From positions 1 through 50,471 of the IMG/VR virus record IMGVR_UViG_3300046747_000082: 50,471 nucleotides of DNA, one strand, 5' to 3'. Below, piece after piece: positions 33,615 to 40,903 of the stretch. How positions within the stretch are numbered: the first letter of the stretch is position 1; each line of letters starts with the position of its first letter. Below the pieces are notes generated by a model. That model was given only the letters and a program-made list of their open reading frames with translations, made no database searches and was not told the DNA's origin. The position numbers and the translations under genes were made by a program. Origin of the DNA: a virus.

Positions 33615-34180
33615 TGCTCCGCCATTGCGTTAGCGATCCCAACATAGGTTAGACTACGTTTCATCCATCTATCCTTTGTTTGCCCTAGTTTGTTATTGCC
33701 CGTCGGTGTTTGATTCTCCCACTGCTTGCGCTTAGGAAGTATATCCGTCGGTACTAACTTTGGCAAGCCCTTCAACCAGAGGCACGTAGCTTTTGATTCG
33801 GGGTGTCCGAACTGCCACGGCTGTATGATCTGGTCAGGCTTGCGTATCCGTGTGCTGATGACCCCTATGGGGTTCTCGATGGCTATCTTAGGGATGTTGG
33901 CATCCATCAACTTCTGCACGAACTCTAGAGCTTCCTCTGTCTTCTTAGACCGCCCCTCTATACGATTGTTCCAATGTATCCCGCTCACACAGAGGTATGT
34001 GCAGGGTGGGTGCGCTATCATGAGATCCCAATCGATATAGAGTTTATCTAGGACATCGCACTTAAAGTGTGGGCCTTTGATCCACGTATCGAGGAGATCG
34101 CATGAGACGGCATAGTGGCCTTTCTTGATGAAGGCTTCTCTCACTATGCCGGAAAACTCACACGCTACCAATACTTTCAT
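33605..34180 (-). CDS. DNA cytosine methyltransferase-like protein
   Basis: 191 residues. MKVLVACEFSGIVREAF matches the SAM-binding motif I; AHPPCTYLCVSG carries the PPC catalytic loop and IAIENPIGVIST the ENP motif of C5 cytosine methyltransferases. It is shorter than typical enzymes and lacks an evident target-recognition domain, as in the phage-borne compact form. It could protect phage DNA from host restriction. Confidence 0.8.
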   Translation of the reverse strand: MKVLVACEFSGIVREAFIKKGHYAVSCDLLDTWIKGPHFKCDVLDKLYIDWDLMIAHPPCTYLCVSGIHWNNRIEGRSKKTEEALEFVQKLMDANIPKIAIENPIGVISTRIRKPDQIIQPWQFGHPESKATCLWLKGLPKLVPTDILPKRKQWENQTPTGNNKLGQTKDRWMKRSLTYVGIANAMAEQWG

Positions 34181-34518
34181 CGGTCGAAGCCGATGTTGCT
34201 TGGTGCGGTTACTACGTGCTTACTTATATGCTTGCTCACATCGTTTGTGCGCGTCTGTAAGCCCCCTGACACGACTACCCCATAGCAGGTATAGTCCCCA
34301 TCCTCAAACGTGCCCCACGGGGCTTGCCATTGCGTTATAGGAGGGGTCAACGGTAATGTCTTGCGCTTCGTGTCGTTGCAGTAGATGTCCAAGCTCCCCG
34401 ATCTCGCGGCCGAGTCGGTCAACGTGAACAGCGGTGTCCCGTTCTCTGCTGTAGCGTTCGACAGCGGAGAAAGCAGCAACAGCCACATCGAAAGCAAGAG
34501 GGTTGTTACGAATCTCAT
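34177..34518 (-). CDS. secreted protein with signal peptide (113 aa)
   Basis: The N-terminus has a clear export signal (RFVTTLLLSMWLLLLSPLSNA). The mature part is beta-rich with two Cys (IYCNDTKRK and DYTCYGVVVSGG), an Ig-like arrangement. It joins both neighbours by 4-base overlaps, which supports it over the overlapping frame at 34304-34576. A periplasmic role, such as interference with superinfection, is possible but unproven. Confidence 0.68.
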   Translation of the reverse strand: MRFVTTLLLSMWLLLLSPLSNATAENGTPLFTLTDSAARSGSLDIYCNDTKRKTLPLTPPITQWQAPWGTFEDGDYTCYGVVVSGGLQTRTNDVSKHISKHVVTAPSNIGFDR

Positions 34519-35108
34519 TCGTCAAAGTATCCTGTTGGGACTTTGTAAGTTGCTTTACGTGTTGCTTCCCGAGCATCTACAAGTGCCTCCAAAGGTTGTG
34601 GGTAGAAGTTGTAGTGTTCAAGGCAAGCGTTGATGTACCGAGGGTCACTCGGCCCAACTGCTCGCCCCTGATCGGGGGTTGTAGCCCCTTCCTTCACTAC
34701 GTTCGTATGCAAGTGCCCATGGATGTTGTAGCCCCAGTACATTTCCTGCGGGTGGATCGGGATGTGCGTCAGCACTAGCCGAATACCCTTCAGGTTGTAC
34801 GTTACTACGCCATGAACCTTGTCACCAAATAGTTGGAGCAACTCTGCGGTGTCATGATTGCCTCCAACAACTTCAATGCGACCAGCCAAGCGATCCCGGA
34901 TATCGCGCATATAGGTGCCGCTAAGATCACGGCCAATGTCGCCAAGCAGATAAACCTTATCCCGCTTCGTAACCACCGCATTCCAATTCTGAATAAGGAA
35001 TTCATCATGCTCTTCCATCGTCATCGTTTGCAATTTCTCCCGCCCCGGTAGGAAGCGGATGCTTTTCGTACCGAAGTGCGGGTCGCCAACAACAAATATA
35101 CGACTCAT
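34515..35108 (-). CDS. metallophosphoesterase
   Basis: A 197-residue calcineurin-like phosphoesterase. Motifs in order: VVGDPHFG (D-x-H), YLLGDIGRD (GDxxxD), VVGGNHD (GNHD), LTHIPIH and NIHGHLHT (GHxH). All metal ligands are present. Phage members act on phosphoester or nucleotide substrates; the target cannot be read from sequence. Confidence 0.92.
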   Translation of the reverse strand: MSRIFVVGDPHFGTKSIRFLPGREKLQTMTMEEHDEFLIQNWNAVVTKRDKVYLLGDIGRDLSGTYMRDIRDRLAGRIEVVGGNHDTAELLQLFGDKVHGVVTYNLKGIRLVLTHIPIHPQEMYWGYNIHGHLHTNVVKEGATTPDQGRAVGPSDPRYINACLEHYNFYPQPLEALVDAREATRKATYKVPTGYFDE

Positions 35109-35137
35109 GCTAGTTCTCCCGCCACAGTAGACTGAGC

Positions 35138-35386
35138 TTAGCTGAAACTAAAGCGGCAGCCTCGATTACAAATTGCAGGTTCTTTAACCATCTTGAACTG
35201 TTGTTCCATCTGAACATCAGCAAGAACTTCAGAAATCTTAATGTCTTCAATGCTCTCGTTCTTACCCCACTGCATAGCTGTATATTCAGCAGCTTCACGG
35301 GTGGATTCAAACGATACAAGGTTAGTCCAGTCACTTTGATCAGTAGCAGTTACAACGAAGTTATCGTACCGATTCGAGTAGCTCAT
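35138..35386 (-). CDS. hypothetical protein (82 aa)
   Basis: The start MSYSNRYDNFVVTATDQSD at 35386 is preferred over 35404, since an AGAGGA lies about 9 bases upstream. A short beta-alpha domain with Trp and a C-terminal Cys pair. An attenuator-like hairpin lies about 40 bases upstream. Confidence 0.65.
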   Translation of the reverse strand: MSYSNRYDNFVVTATDQSDWTNLVSFESTREAAEYTAMQWGKNESIEDIKISEVLADVQMEQQFKMVKEPAICNRGCRFSFS

Positions 35387-35424
35387 TCTTCTCATCCTCT
35401 TCAAAGATACATAGTATCAGACAA

Positions 35425-35444
35425 CAAAAAATGGGAAAAGTTCC
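35425..35444 (-). terminator. weak intrinsic terminator or attenuator (minus strand)
   Basis: On the minus strand GGGAA and TTCCC pair around a 3-base loop and are followed by A and six T. The stem is short. It sits between the small genes at 35519-35813 and the rest of the replication operon, so it may reduce rather than stop transcription. Confidence 0.5.
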
Positions 35445-35518
35445 CGTTAAATACATCATCAAACGGTTGGGGTGAGAGAGTTTCCTCAATCACCCCTCCC
35501 GGTGTCGCTAGTACACGT

Positions 35519-35611
35519 TCAGGTAAGAGCTGCCATAGCTAGCTGCATACCTAGGTACATCACAACATACGTTCCAGCAATATCCACAGGAAAGTGGATC
35601 GGGTGTTTCAT
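35519..35611 (-). CDS. hydrophobic micro-protein (30 aa)
   Basis: Frame MKHPIHFPVDIAGTYVV and on, ending MAALT. A hydrophobic helix covers most of its length; CAGGGA lies about 8 bases before the ATG. It lies in an otherwise empty 200-base gap. Possible small membrane protein. Confidence 0.45.
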   Translation of the reverse strand: MKHPIHFPVDIAGTYVVMYLGMQLAMAALT

Positions 35612-35627
35612 TTGTACGTCCCTGGTT

Positions 35628-35813
35628 TTATGCTGATACACTGGGGTCGTACTCAACACAGTTGACTACAACCAGATGCTTTCCATCGTTCAGCTTAAGC
35701 AGATCTACAGTGGACAGTGGAAACGCAGATTGTGGATAGCCATAGATCATAGCATCCACTCGCGCATCCACCGGCATACCGTCCAGAAGCGCTCGGAGTT
35801 CGCCTACGTTCAT
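35628..35813 (-). CDS. hypothetical protein (61 aa)
   Basis: Starts MNVGELRALLDGMPVDARVDAM, a layout (TVGEL...L..LP.DA.V) common to many small phage proteins of unknown function. AGAGGAG lies 9 bases before the ATG. It is the first gene after the long-stem RNA element at 35855-35969. Confidence 0.72.
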   Translation of the reverse strand: MNVGELRALLDGMPVDARVDAMIYGYPQSAFPLSTVDLLKLNDGKHLVVVNCVEYDPSVSA

Positions 35814-35854
35814 TAGTCTTCACTCCTCTCGTGGTTAGTCTCAGTCACGCCAAT

Positions 35855-35969
35855 GCGCTACACTGAAAGCCAACTCTTCTGCCCTGAAATACTAGGCCTT
35901 CGGACCTTCATCCGCTGCACCAGCACCTCGCCCTATGAGCGACGTAAGAGCTGGCCCTCAGTGTAGCGC
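35855..35969 (-). ncRNA. long-stem structured RNA or leader element
   Basis: The 24-base arms 35855-35878 and 35946-35969 pair along their full length in the minus transcript: 21 Watson-Crick pairs plus three G-U. In a plus transcript the same three positions would be A-C mismatches, so the structure is selected, if at all, on the minus strand. The 67-base apical part contains smaller helices. It ends 42 bases before the ATG at 35813, so it may be the 5' leader of the replication operon. Confidence 0.7.
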
Positions 35970-35979
35970 ACTAGACGCG

Positions 35980-36045
35980 TTCGCACTGAGAGCCAACGGG
36001 CAGCAACCTACCCTAGACTATACGGATAGGCGGCTCAACCCATTG
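35980..36045. other. non-coding stretch with short repeats
   Basis: CACTGAGAGCCAAC at 35984-35997 repeats, with one change, the sequence CACTGAAAGCCAAC at 35861-35874 of the long-stem element. A second stem (CCCATTG with CAATGGG, 36039-36062) overlaps its end. No gene is seen. Confidence 0.5.
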
Positions 36046-36288
36046 TCATAGGTGGCAATGGGCGAGCACGGACATCAGCTTGAGCTGAGCCAACCACGGC
36101 GTAGCAACCACCGCAGCGGCCAACAAAAACTGAAGGGTAAGGATGACGCACTTACCACAGTGGGCCATTTGATCAGGTGCAAGTCCCGTCAATAAGACCT
36201 CCATGGGATTAGACAATCCCTTAGTATTGAAGTTCCAATCGTGTGCCGCACATGAGTCGCAGCTTACCAGCCTGCACTGGTTGCGCAC
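36046..36288 (-). CDS. possible Cys-rich membrane protein (80 aa)
   Basis: A GTG-start frame with four Cys in the N-terminal half (NQCRLVSCDSC, then HCGKC) and a hydrophobic segment (FLLAAAVVATPWLAQL). The Cys pairs look real, but there is no good ribosome site and the DNA also forms hairpins (for example GGGATT with AATCCC, 36205-36220). It may be a gene or structured RNA. Confidence 0.33.
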   Translation of the reverse strand: MRNQCRLVSCDSCAAHDWNFNTKGLSNPMEVLLTGLAPDQMAHCGKCVILTLQFLLAAAVVATPWLAQLKLMSVLAHCHL

Positions 36289-36290
36289 GT

Positions 36291-36385
36291 TTCTGTCATG
36301 ATATGGAATCGAACCATACTTCCTGGCCCGGAGCCACGTACCGCTAGATGAAGCAGTATCTCTCCGAGGGGCGTGCTATCCTTTT
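36291..36385 (-). ncRNA. tRNA-like element, Arg(CCG)-like 3' half
   Basis: On the minus strand a T-arm with stem TATGG/CCATA and loop TTCGATT is preceded by an anticodon arm with loop CTCCGGG (anticodon CCG, one mismatch in the stem). The 5' side has a D-arm-like segment (GTGT, GCAC pairing), but about 33 extra bases separate it and the acceptor ends do not pair fully. It reads as a disrupted or non-canonical tRNA. Confidence 0.35.
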
Positions 36386-36483
36386 ACACTAACCATGCGT
36401 GCGGACTCGAAGGGTTTTCCTCCTTTCACACCATGCCTTTGTCTTACTCCAGGTTCAGCCCTAGTCTGGACTACATGGCTTGG

Positions 36484-36534
36484 GATTCATTGCACTCCCA
36501 TGTCGCGTTTTCACATCGTGAAAGGGATGAATCG
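36484..36534. repeat. nested inverted repeat
   Basis: GATTCAT (36484-36490) pairs with ATGAATC (36528-36534), CCC with GGG inside it, and TTTCAC with GTGAAA forms a terminal hairpin. It lies just downstream of the gene at 36591 on the minus strand, so it may be a 3' stem or a processing site. Confidence 0.5.
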
Positions 36535-36590
36535 GACCGCCACCGATTAAATTGGCTCTTCGGAATCGGATGTCAATAACAACATCGTCA

Positions 36591-36998
36591 TTACCTCCGT
36601 TGTGGTGGAGCTGTTGTGAGTTGTGCGAGTACAACCGGCGCAGGTTTTGGAGGCCCGTGTTGGTTGGGTTCCTTCTTCTTGGCAACCTTGACCTCTTCGA
36701 TCAGCCTTACAGCTTCACGACGAGGGGAGAATTTGTCTCGCCAAGAGGGACCGTAGTGCTTTCCACTACTATCCATGAAAGCACGCAGCTCTTTCTTCCG
36801 TGCTTCCAGCATCGCATGTTTCTTCGGGATGAGTCGTGCTAGGTTCTTGACCTTCGAACGAGCGAGAACCAGCTCATTCTTCAGGCGGTTAACCTCATCC
36901 TCCTCGGAACGATTGAAAATCCAGATCCACCATCGCAGAAAGCCTCGCTTCTGGCGAATCATCGCTCCGTTCTGGATCGTGTAACGATACAAACTCAT
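36591..36998 (-). CDS. hypothetical basic coiled-coil protein (135 aa)
   Basis: Start at 36998 is set by AAGGAGG five bases upstream (the frame opens at GTG 37004). A hydrophobic aromatic patch (RGFLRWWIWIFNRS) is followed by a Lys/Arg/Leu coiled coil and a Pro-rich, basic C-terminus. It may bind the membrane peripherally or nucleic acid. No family recognised. Confidence 0.7.
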   Translation of the reverse strand: MSLYRYTIQNGAMIRQKRGFLRWWIWIFNRSEEDEVNRLKNELVLARSKVKNLARLIPKKHAMLEARKKELRAFMDSSGKHYGPSWRDKFSPRREAVRLIEEVKVAKKKEPNQHGPPKPAPVVLAQLTTAPPQRR

Positions 36999-37269
36999 CG
37001 TCACCTCCTTGTTGGAGTTAAGGGAACTAGTCTAGGTTACCGGCTCTATGGGGTTGCATCCCCACGGCATTCTACTCTGCCACTGGCCTGAGTTGCACAG
37101 GTACCGTCTAGACTCGCCAGACACCCAAGGCGCTTGGGTCACATGTCGCAATGATTGGCGGGATAGTTTTTATCCAGGTTGCGGCCTTCCTGACTGTCTC
37201 AAGTATTAGCGTCGCTGCACTGAAGCACGGGACGGCTGTGACATGTTAGCGGAAACCACAGCTCTCCTC

Positions 37270-37372
37270 TACAGCTGCCCCTCAGACCGGATTCGAACCG
37301 GATTCGAGATTACCATGGGGCGGCCAGGATCTAATCCATCTCTGCGTATGCCAATTCCGCCACCTCTTTCGA
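37270..37372 (-). ncRNA. tRNA-Leu-like element
   Basis: The D-arm region GGTGGCGGAATTGGCATACG on the minus strand is almost identical to bacterial tRNA-Leu. A T-arm with GGTTCGAATCC follows 75 bases later, with GAGGGGC at the end that could pair with GCCCTC upstream. Extra bases in the acceptor and anticodon regions prevent a normal fold, so the gene may be decayed or an unusual form. Confidence 0.35.
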
Positions 37373-37445
37373 GGGCAGGACTCGAACCTGCACGGGGATC
37401 GCCCCCAGAGACCTTTCCTATCGTCTTTTACTAGCCCTCCGACCC
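37370..37445 (-). ncRNA. tRNA-like element with strong T-arm
   Basis: The minus-strand T-arm stem GCAGG/CCTGC with loop TTCGAGT is perfect, and a GGGG/CCCC hairpin precedes it, as in a class II variable arm. The acceptor 5' side (TCGGAGG) pairs with CCTCGAA at only five of seven positions. Its 3' end overlaps the start of the Leu-like element. Confidence 0.33.
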
Positions 37446-37803
37446 TTTCACAGGCTGCTGCGGTACTCGACTGACAGTACGGGATTTGCACCCGACAGCA
37501 TTTAGGACGACGTTCTGAACCCTAGCGATAGGAAAGAGATAACTCGCGTATCACTCACTCGACTATGCGCTGCAAGCAAGGTGCTTAGCCACCAAGAAAC
37601 ATTAAGGCGTCCCCGTAGTTGAGAGCTACGGCTAACCAAACTCGCGGATTACGAGCGGGAACCATCACGGGCAGGATCTCTCCCCCGTGGAATCGAACCA
37701 CGCACCCGAGTCTTCCATCAACCAGCTGAGGCGGAGCGGTCACTACGTGACTTCACCCTCCACTCCCTGCTACCTAGGATGCAGGGTTCTGTGACGCTGG
37801 GGT

Positions 37804-37815
37804 TAGTCTAGACTA
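37804..37815. promoter_or_regulatory. dispersed 12-bp palindrome TAGTCTAGACTA (exact copy)
   Basis: Self-complementary 12-mer upstream, on the minus strand, of the tRNA-like stretch. Other exact copies: 39343, 40122, 41694, 42460, 43948, 44617, 45102. A symmetric site of this kind suggests a dimeric DNA-binding protein. Confidence 0.7.
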
Positions 37816-37955
37816 CATGCCGCACCGTAAGTGGCTAGCACACTCACAGTGCAGCACGCATTCTAGATTCACCGGAAAACTTTCTACTGGAAAATCGCGA
37901 TACGCGAGTTCACAGCTCTAGTGTTACATTCGAGCTGCGAGATCGTTGAGGTTGA

Positions 37956-39305
37956 TCAGTCTTTCCCGTTCCAGACTTCTGTCATTTGCCGGTGGTACCT
38001 CCGGACCACCTCGGCTTGCGACATCTTGTCGCTTACCTTCACGGGCTTTGGGGAAGGAACCCAGCCGTCGCCCTCCGGTGTGCCGAAGCTAACCGGAGAG
38101 CTAAGCTCATCGAAGACCCCCTTCTCCAAGGCGGCCTCCGTATTCCACATGCGAGCATCCTTCCCTCGGAGCTTCCGCCAATAGTTGCGCAGATCGCCCC
38201 ACATGCTGCTCATAACAGCTTTGCGCCCTTCCCATGTAGCCCTTACGCCGGGCTGGTGAAGAGCCTCGACCACGCCAAGGTTGTGGATACCTTGACGCGT
38301 TGTTGCCTTGAATTCCTCGCTCCGCTCACGCAGTTCGAGTTTCAAGCGGTATTGCTTACGAGCGGCGCGTATACGCTCGGGCATCGTCGGCGGGATGTGA
38401 TGAAGCCGTTGAAGCAACGCTACCTTAGCATGGTACGCTAGGTTAGGGTACTTCTCAGCCACCATTTGGCTATGAGCCACATAGCCGCTCTCTGCGTCAG
38501 GGTGATATCGCGAGATATCTTCCTTGACCAAAGCCCGCTTTATCTGGAGTTCCACCAGACCCATTCCGTGAAGCTTCTGCGTCAACGCTTCTCGCATCTG
38601 TCGGTCACGCTTCAGTGCCTTAGATGCCTCAGCGGTAGTATACCCGTGGCCCTTTGCGAGGACCGCAAGCTCACTCTCGCTTGCCGCTTTGGGCAACGCA
38701 ACACGAATTTCCCATTGGACATCATCGTGCTGCACTATCCTTGCAGCGTCGTCGTTAGCCGCCGGTGCCGTGACGTCCCCTACAACGGGCGCCTCCGGTC
38801 CGACCAACTTCAGCGGGCTTGAGGCGCCTGCCTTGACGACATCTTTCTTCTCCTCACTCGTCCGGGAACTAGCAGGGAGTGCAGCTTCGCTCACCGGCAA
38901 CGCCTCCGCCTCATTACCTGAGACAGAGACGCCGACAGGGGGCATAGCTGCAAGACTTGCCTCATTCTGCTGCTCCCGAACCGCCATCACCACCGGACTC
39001 ATAGGTCGGTCCGATGGGAGGCCTGGTGACAACGGAGAAGCATAACCTCTCAACTCCGCTATCTGGTGTTCCAAGCCAGCGATCCGTTGCAACAACGGCG
39101 ATGTGTGAGGAGTATTCGGCACGTCCACTCCAGCGATGGCCCAATGAGGCACCAGGATGTTGTTGCCAACACCTCGCTGAACATACGCCATCGGAATTTC
39201 TCGATAGCGTACAGCCGTATCAATCCGAGGATCTTTCGATGCCTTGGGTTTGAACGTCTTGTGGAAGCGCTTCTCAGCTGTGGGGTGCTTGAGCACTACA
39301 GCCAT
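37956..39305 (-). CDS. large early protein of unknown function (449 aa)
   Basis: Preceded by AAAGGAGG and by an exact copy of the 12-bp palindrome 38 bases before the ATG. The N-terminal 80 residues are basic and Pro/His-rich; residues about 85-200 are low complexity (Ala, Ser, Pro, Glu); the C-terminal 250 residues are charged and helical with many Arg, Lys and His. It could be a nucleic-acid-binding or host-takeover protein. No domain recognised. Confidence 0.78.
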   Translation of the reverse strand: MAVVLKHPTAEKRFHKTFKPKASKDPRIDTAVRYREIPMAYVQRGVGNNILVPHWAIAGVDVPNTPHTSPLLQRIAGLEHQIAELRGYASPLSPGLPSDRPMSPVVMAVREQQNEASLAAMPPVGVSVSGNEAEALPVSEAALPASSRTSEEKKDVVKAGASSPLKLVGPEAPVVGDVTAPAANDDAARIVQHDDVQWEIRVALPKAASESELAVLAKGHGYTTAEASKALKRDRQMREALTQKLHGMGLVELQIKRALVKEDISRYHPDAESGYVAHSQMVAEKYPNLAYHAKVALLQRLHHIPPTMPERIRAARKQYRLKLELRERSEEFKATTRQGIHNLGVVEALHQPGVRATWEGRKAVMSSMWGDLRNYWRKLRGKDARMWNTEAALEKGVFDELSSPVSFGTPEGDGWVPSPKPVKVSDKMSQAEVVRRYHRQMTEVWNGKD

Positions 39306-39612
39306 AGATACCTCCTTTGTTGAAGAAACACTCAGTCCATGTTAGTCTAGACTACCCTCGAATCAAGCCGACTATTCTCCGTATTTGCTATAGGATCGGG
39401 ACAGAATCTCTCCCAATTCATACCGCTGGCGAGTTGACTTATGCCCTACCCCCGTTATGTCTGAACGGGATCAAGCGCATTCGCTGTTAGCATGGGGATA
39501 CACGAAACGTCCACTCATCACGCATAACGGACTGCTGTACGGGGTCTACCTGACGCGTGCCAGAGGCACCGTATTTACCATACGGCCAGGGCGATCGATT
39601 ACAACCAGCCCC
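39306..39612. other. intergenic stretch with palindrome and hairpins
   Basis: Contains the exact palindrome at 39343-39354, a hairpin CCCGTT/AACGGG with a 7-base loop (39451-39469) and CCGTAT/ATACGG (39569-39585). No coding frame with a ribosome site was found in it on either strand. Confidence 0.6.
39343..39354. promoter_or_regulatory. 12-bp palindrome, exact copy
   Basis: Lies 38 bases upstream of the ATG of the 449-residue early protein. Confidence 0.7.
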
Positions 39613-39813
39613 TTACTGAGCGGGCGTTGCAGCGGGCGCAACGTCTCGGTGAAGGCACAGGTGTGCCCCCTCGTCAACGCGTGCGCAGAACCCGTCATAC
39701 GTGCGAGTCCCTACGTCGAAAACGTAGTTCGCACCGTACAACAAACCGAAAAGGCAAACGCAACCCAACAACAACGTTGCGAAGCCATTGATCAGCTTGT
39801 GGGCGATCTTCAT
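39613..39813 (-). CDS. membrane-anchored small protein (66 aa)
   Basis: AAAGGAGG lies five bases before the ATG at 39813; the frame opens six bases earlier at GTG. An N-terminal hydrophobic helix (FATLLLGCVCLFGLLYGA) is followed by a polar Cys-containing tail. Probably inserted with its C-terminus in the periplasm. Unknown role. Confidence 0.65.
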   Translation of the reverse strand: MKIAHKLINGFATLLLGCVCLFGLLYGANYVFDVGTRTYDGFCARVDEGAHLCLHRDVAPAATPAQ

Positions 39814-39897
39814 GCTCACCTCCTTTGTTAATGATTCACTCGAAACTAACTTAGATTAGATTCACGACCATGCCGGGTCGTATGACAGATAAGACAT

Positions 39898-39914
39898 GCA
39901 CCAGCAAGTGGTGC
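39898..39914. repeat. perfect short hairpin
   Basis: GCACCA (39898-39903) and TGGTGC (39909-39914) pair around a 5-base loop, between the membrane protein gene and the Pro-like tRNA element. No T run follows, so it is not a clear terminator. Confidence 0.45.
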
Positions 39915-40002
39915 TCGCCCTTGACCTTTATCAGAGGCCAGGAACGGCTCTATCCAAATCAACCGTGGGTTAGCAGGCATTGCTACTAGGCAGCCCTTAA
40001 GA

Positions 40003-40060
40003 GAGCTGGTCAGATTCGAACTGACACCCTCGGTGCCCACCCGAGATTGTTCCCACATAT
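40003..40060 (-). ncRNA. tRNA-like element, Pro(GGG)-like 3' half
   Basis: A perfect anticodon arm (stem CTCGG/CCGAG, loop GTGGGCA, anticodon GGG), a short variable region and a perfect T-arm (GTCAG/CTGAC, loop TTCGAAT) follow in correct order and spacing on the minus strand. The 3' acceptor strand would be CAGCTCT, but no matching 5' strand lies at the right distance. The palindrome at 40122 is upstream, as for a transcription unit. Confidence 0.42.
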
Positions 40061-40121
40061 TCACTCACCCGTGTACTCAGCGCTTAGCTTTTCTGACGGG
40101 AGACGTATCTCAGCAACAAGA

Positions 40122-40133
40122 TAGTCTAGACTA
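40122..40133. promoter_or_regulatory. 12-bp palindrome, exact copy
   Basis: Upstream of the Pro-like tRNA element on the minus strand; partly built into a 16-bp inverted repeat (40124-40165). Confidence 0.7.
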
Positions 40134-40165
40134 CGCTGGACATTGCGTACCAGCGTAGTGTAGAC
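40124..40165. repeat. inverted repeat including the palindrome
   Basis: GTCTAGACTACGCTGG (40124-40139) and CCAGCGTAGTGTAGAC (40150-40165) pair at 15 of 16 positions around a 10-base loop. The stem includes most of the exact palindrome at 40122-40133. It stands just after the stop of the gene at 40170 on the minus strand, without a T run. Confidence 0.65.
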
Positions 40166-40169
40166 GACC

Positions 40170-40373
40170 TTACTTCTTCGTCTTAGCCCGGTTCTTCCTT
40201 GAAAGAAAGGTGCCGGTTCCACCATGCTTCTTGGCCCAAGACTTCTTCAGAACACGCTTGCTCTTCGGAAGTGGACCATTCAGCAACTTGAACAAGGCTG
40301 ACATGATTGTCCGAGCCTTGCGACGCAGCTTGCCTTGCTTGCGCCTTGCCTTGTCATCGGCCATCTTCGTCAT
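40170..40373 (-). CDS. very basic small protein (67 aa)
   Basis: The start at 40373 follows GAGGAG five bases upstream. About a third of the residues are Lys or Arg (RRKQGKLRRKARTIMSALFK, and a C-terminal RKNRAKTKK), suggesting binding to DNA, RNA or ribosomes. It begins inside the end of the upstream gene. Confidence 0.68.
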   Translation of the reverse strand: MTKMADDKARRKQGKLRRKARTIMSALFKLLNGPLPKSKRVLKKSWAKKHGGTGTFLSRKNRAKTKK

Positions 40374-40674
40374 CGTGTCTCCTCGACGTTTGGTCATAGA
40401 TCCAAGACCATGAGCGACCTAATCTGTCTCTCTCACCAAGGCGATAGATCGCACCATCCTCAGTGATAGCAAGTTTTTTATCCTCATTGAGTTTCTTCAG
40501 TTTCCCAGAGATAACCCACTTCGGATTGTTAGGCAACATGCCGCCTACTCGCTGATGACCCGCAATGTTGACAACAAACCACCGCTCCAATGTCGGTGGC
40601 TCATTGTCATAGGGTCCAACCTTTGGATGGTTGGAATGCATCGGGTCCAGCTTTCCTTTCTCTTCGCTTTGCAT
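40354..40674 (-). CDS. hypothetical protein (106 aa)
   Basis: The start at 40674 follows GAGGAGG closely; the longer frame opens in a region antisense to nothing useful and overlaps the upstream gene strongly. The core (LERWFVVNIAGHQRVGG, then WVISGKLKKLNED) looks like a small beta-rich domain. Unknown role. Confidence 0.68.
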   Translation of the reverse strand: MQSEEKGKLDPMHSNHPKVGPYDNEPPTLERWFVVNIAGHQRVGGMLPNNPKWVISGKLKKLNEDKKLAITEDGAIYRLGERDRLGRSWSWIYDQTSRRHDDEDGR

Positions 40675-40903
40675 CTTCCTCCTCACTGTCACAAAGGAAG
40701 CCCTTGACCTCTTCAGCCTTTCTCGCCTTGAAGCCGGAATCGAGACACGCTTGCAGCGATGTGAATTCCAGCACCTTTCCATCCAAGTCATGCGCTTGAA
40801 CCTGCGCAATCGTCAAAGGTAGGCACGTGTCATCCGCTGCACCGCATGGTGTCTCGTTTGGAACTGCCAAGATGAGCCACAGGAAATAGATACCCGCACC
40901 CAT
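40607..40903 (-). CDS. secreted or membrane-anchored Cys-containing protein (98 aa)
   Basis: The start MGAGIYFLWLILAVPNETPC is set by a TGATG overlap with the upstream micro-gene and GGGGGA upstream. The N-terminus is a signal-like hydrophobic stretch. Four Cys in the mature part (PCGAADDTC, ACLDSG, FLCDSEE) could form two disulphides in the periplasm. Confidence 0.65.
   Translation of the reverse strand: MGAGIYFLWLILAVPNETPCGAADDTCLPLTIAQVQAHDLDGKVLEFTSLQACLDSGFKARKAEEVKGFLCDSEEEDAKRRERKAGPDAFQPSKGWTL

Larger units (their letters stand above)
37040..37955 (-). ncRNA. gene-free stretch with tRNA-like arms and many hairpins
   Basis: No convincing gene fits here. On the minus strand it holds T-arm motifs at 37689-37699 (GGTTCGATTCC), 37482-37492 (GGTGCAAATCC), 37378-37388 (GGTTCGAGTCC) and 37289-37299 (GGTTCGAATCC), an anticodon-like hairpin at 37613-37631 (loop CTCTCAA, would be Glu CTC), and perfect small hairpins such as CCCTGC/GCAGGG and CCCAAG/CTTGGG. 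This looks like a run of tRNA-like or degraded tRNA genes. Confidence 0.5.

Noticed and set aside
34304-34576. Overlapping minus frame of 90 codons with a polar helical product
   Set aside because: The exported protein gene at 34177-34518 has a clear signal peptide and 4-base overlaps on both sides; this frame covers it and the end of the phosphoesterase gene without coupling.
37282-37491. Minus frame of 69 codons and an overlapping plus frame
   Set aside because: Both run through the tRNA-like T-arms and D-arm, have no ribosome site, and translate repeated arm sequence rather than protein-like sequence.
39457-39831. Plus-strand frame of 124 codons
   Set aside because: It is opposite the membrane protein gene at 39613-39813, which has a strong ribosome site; no plus-strand gene is supported anywhere in the early module.
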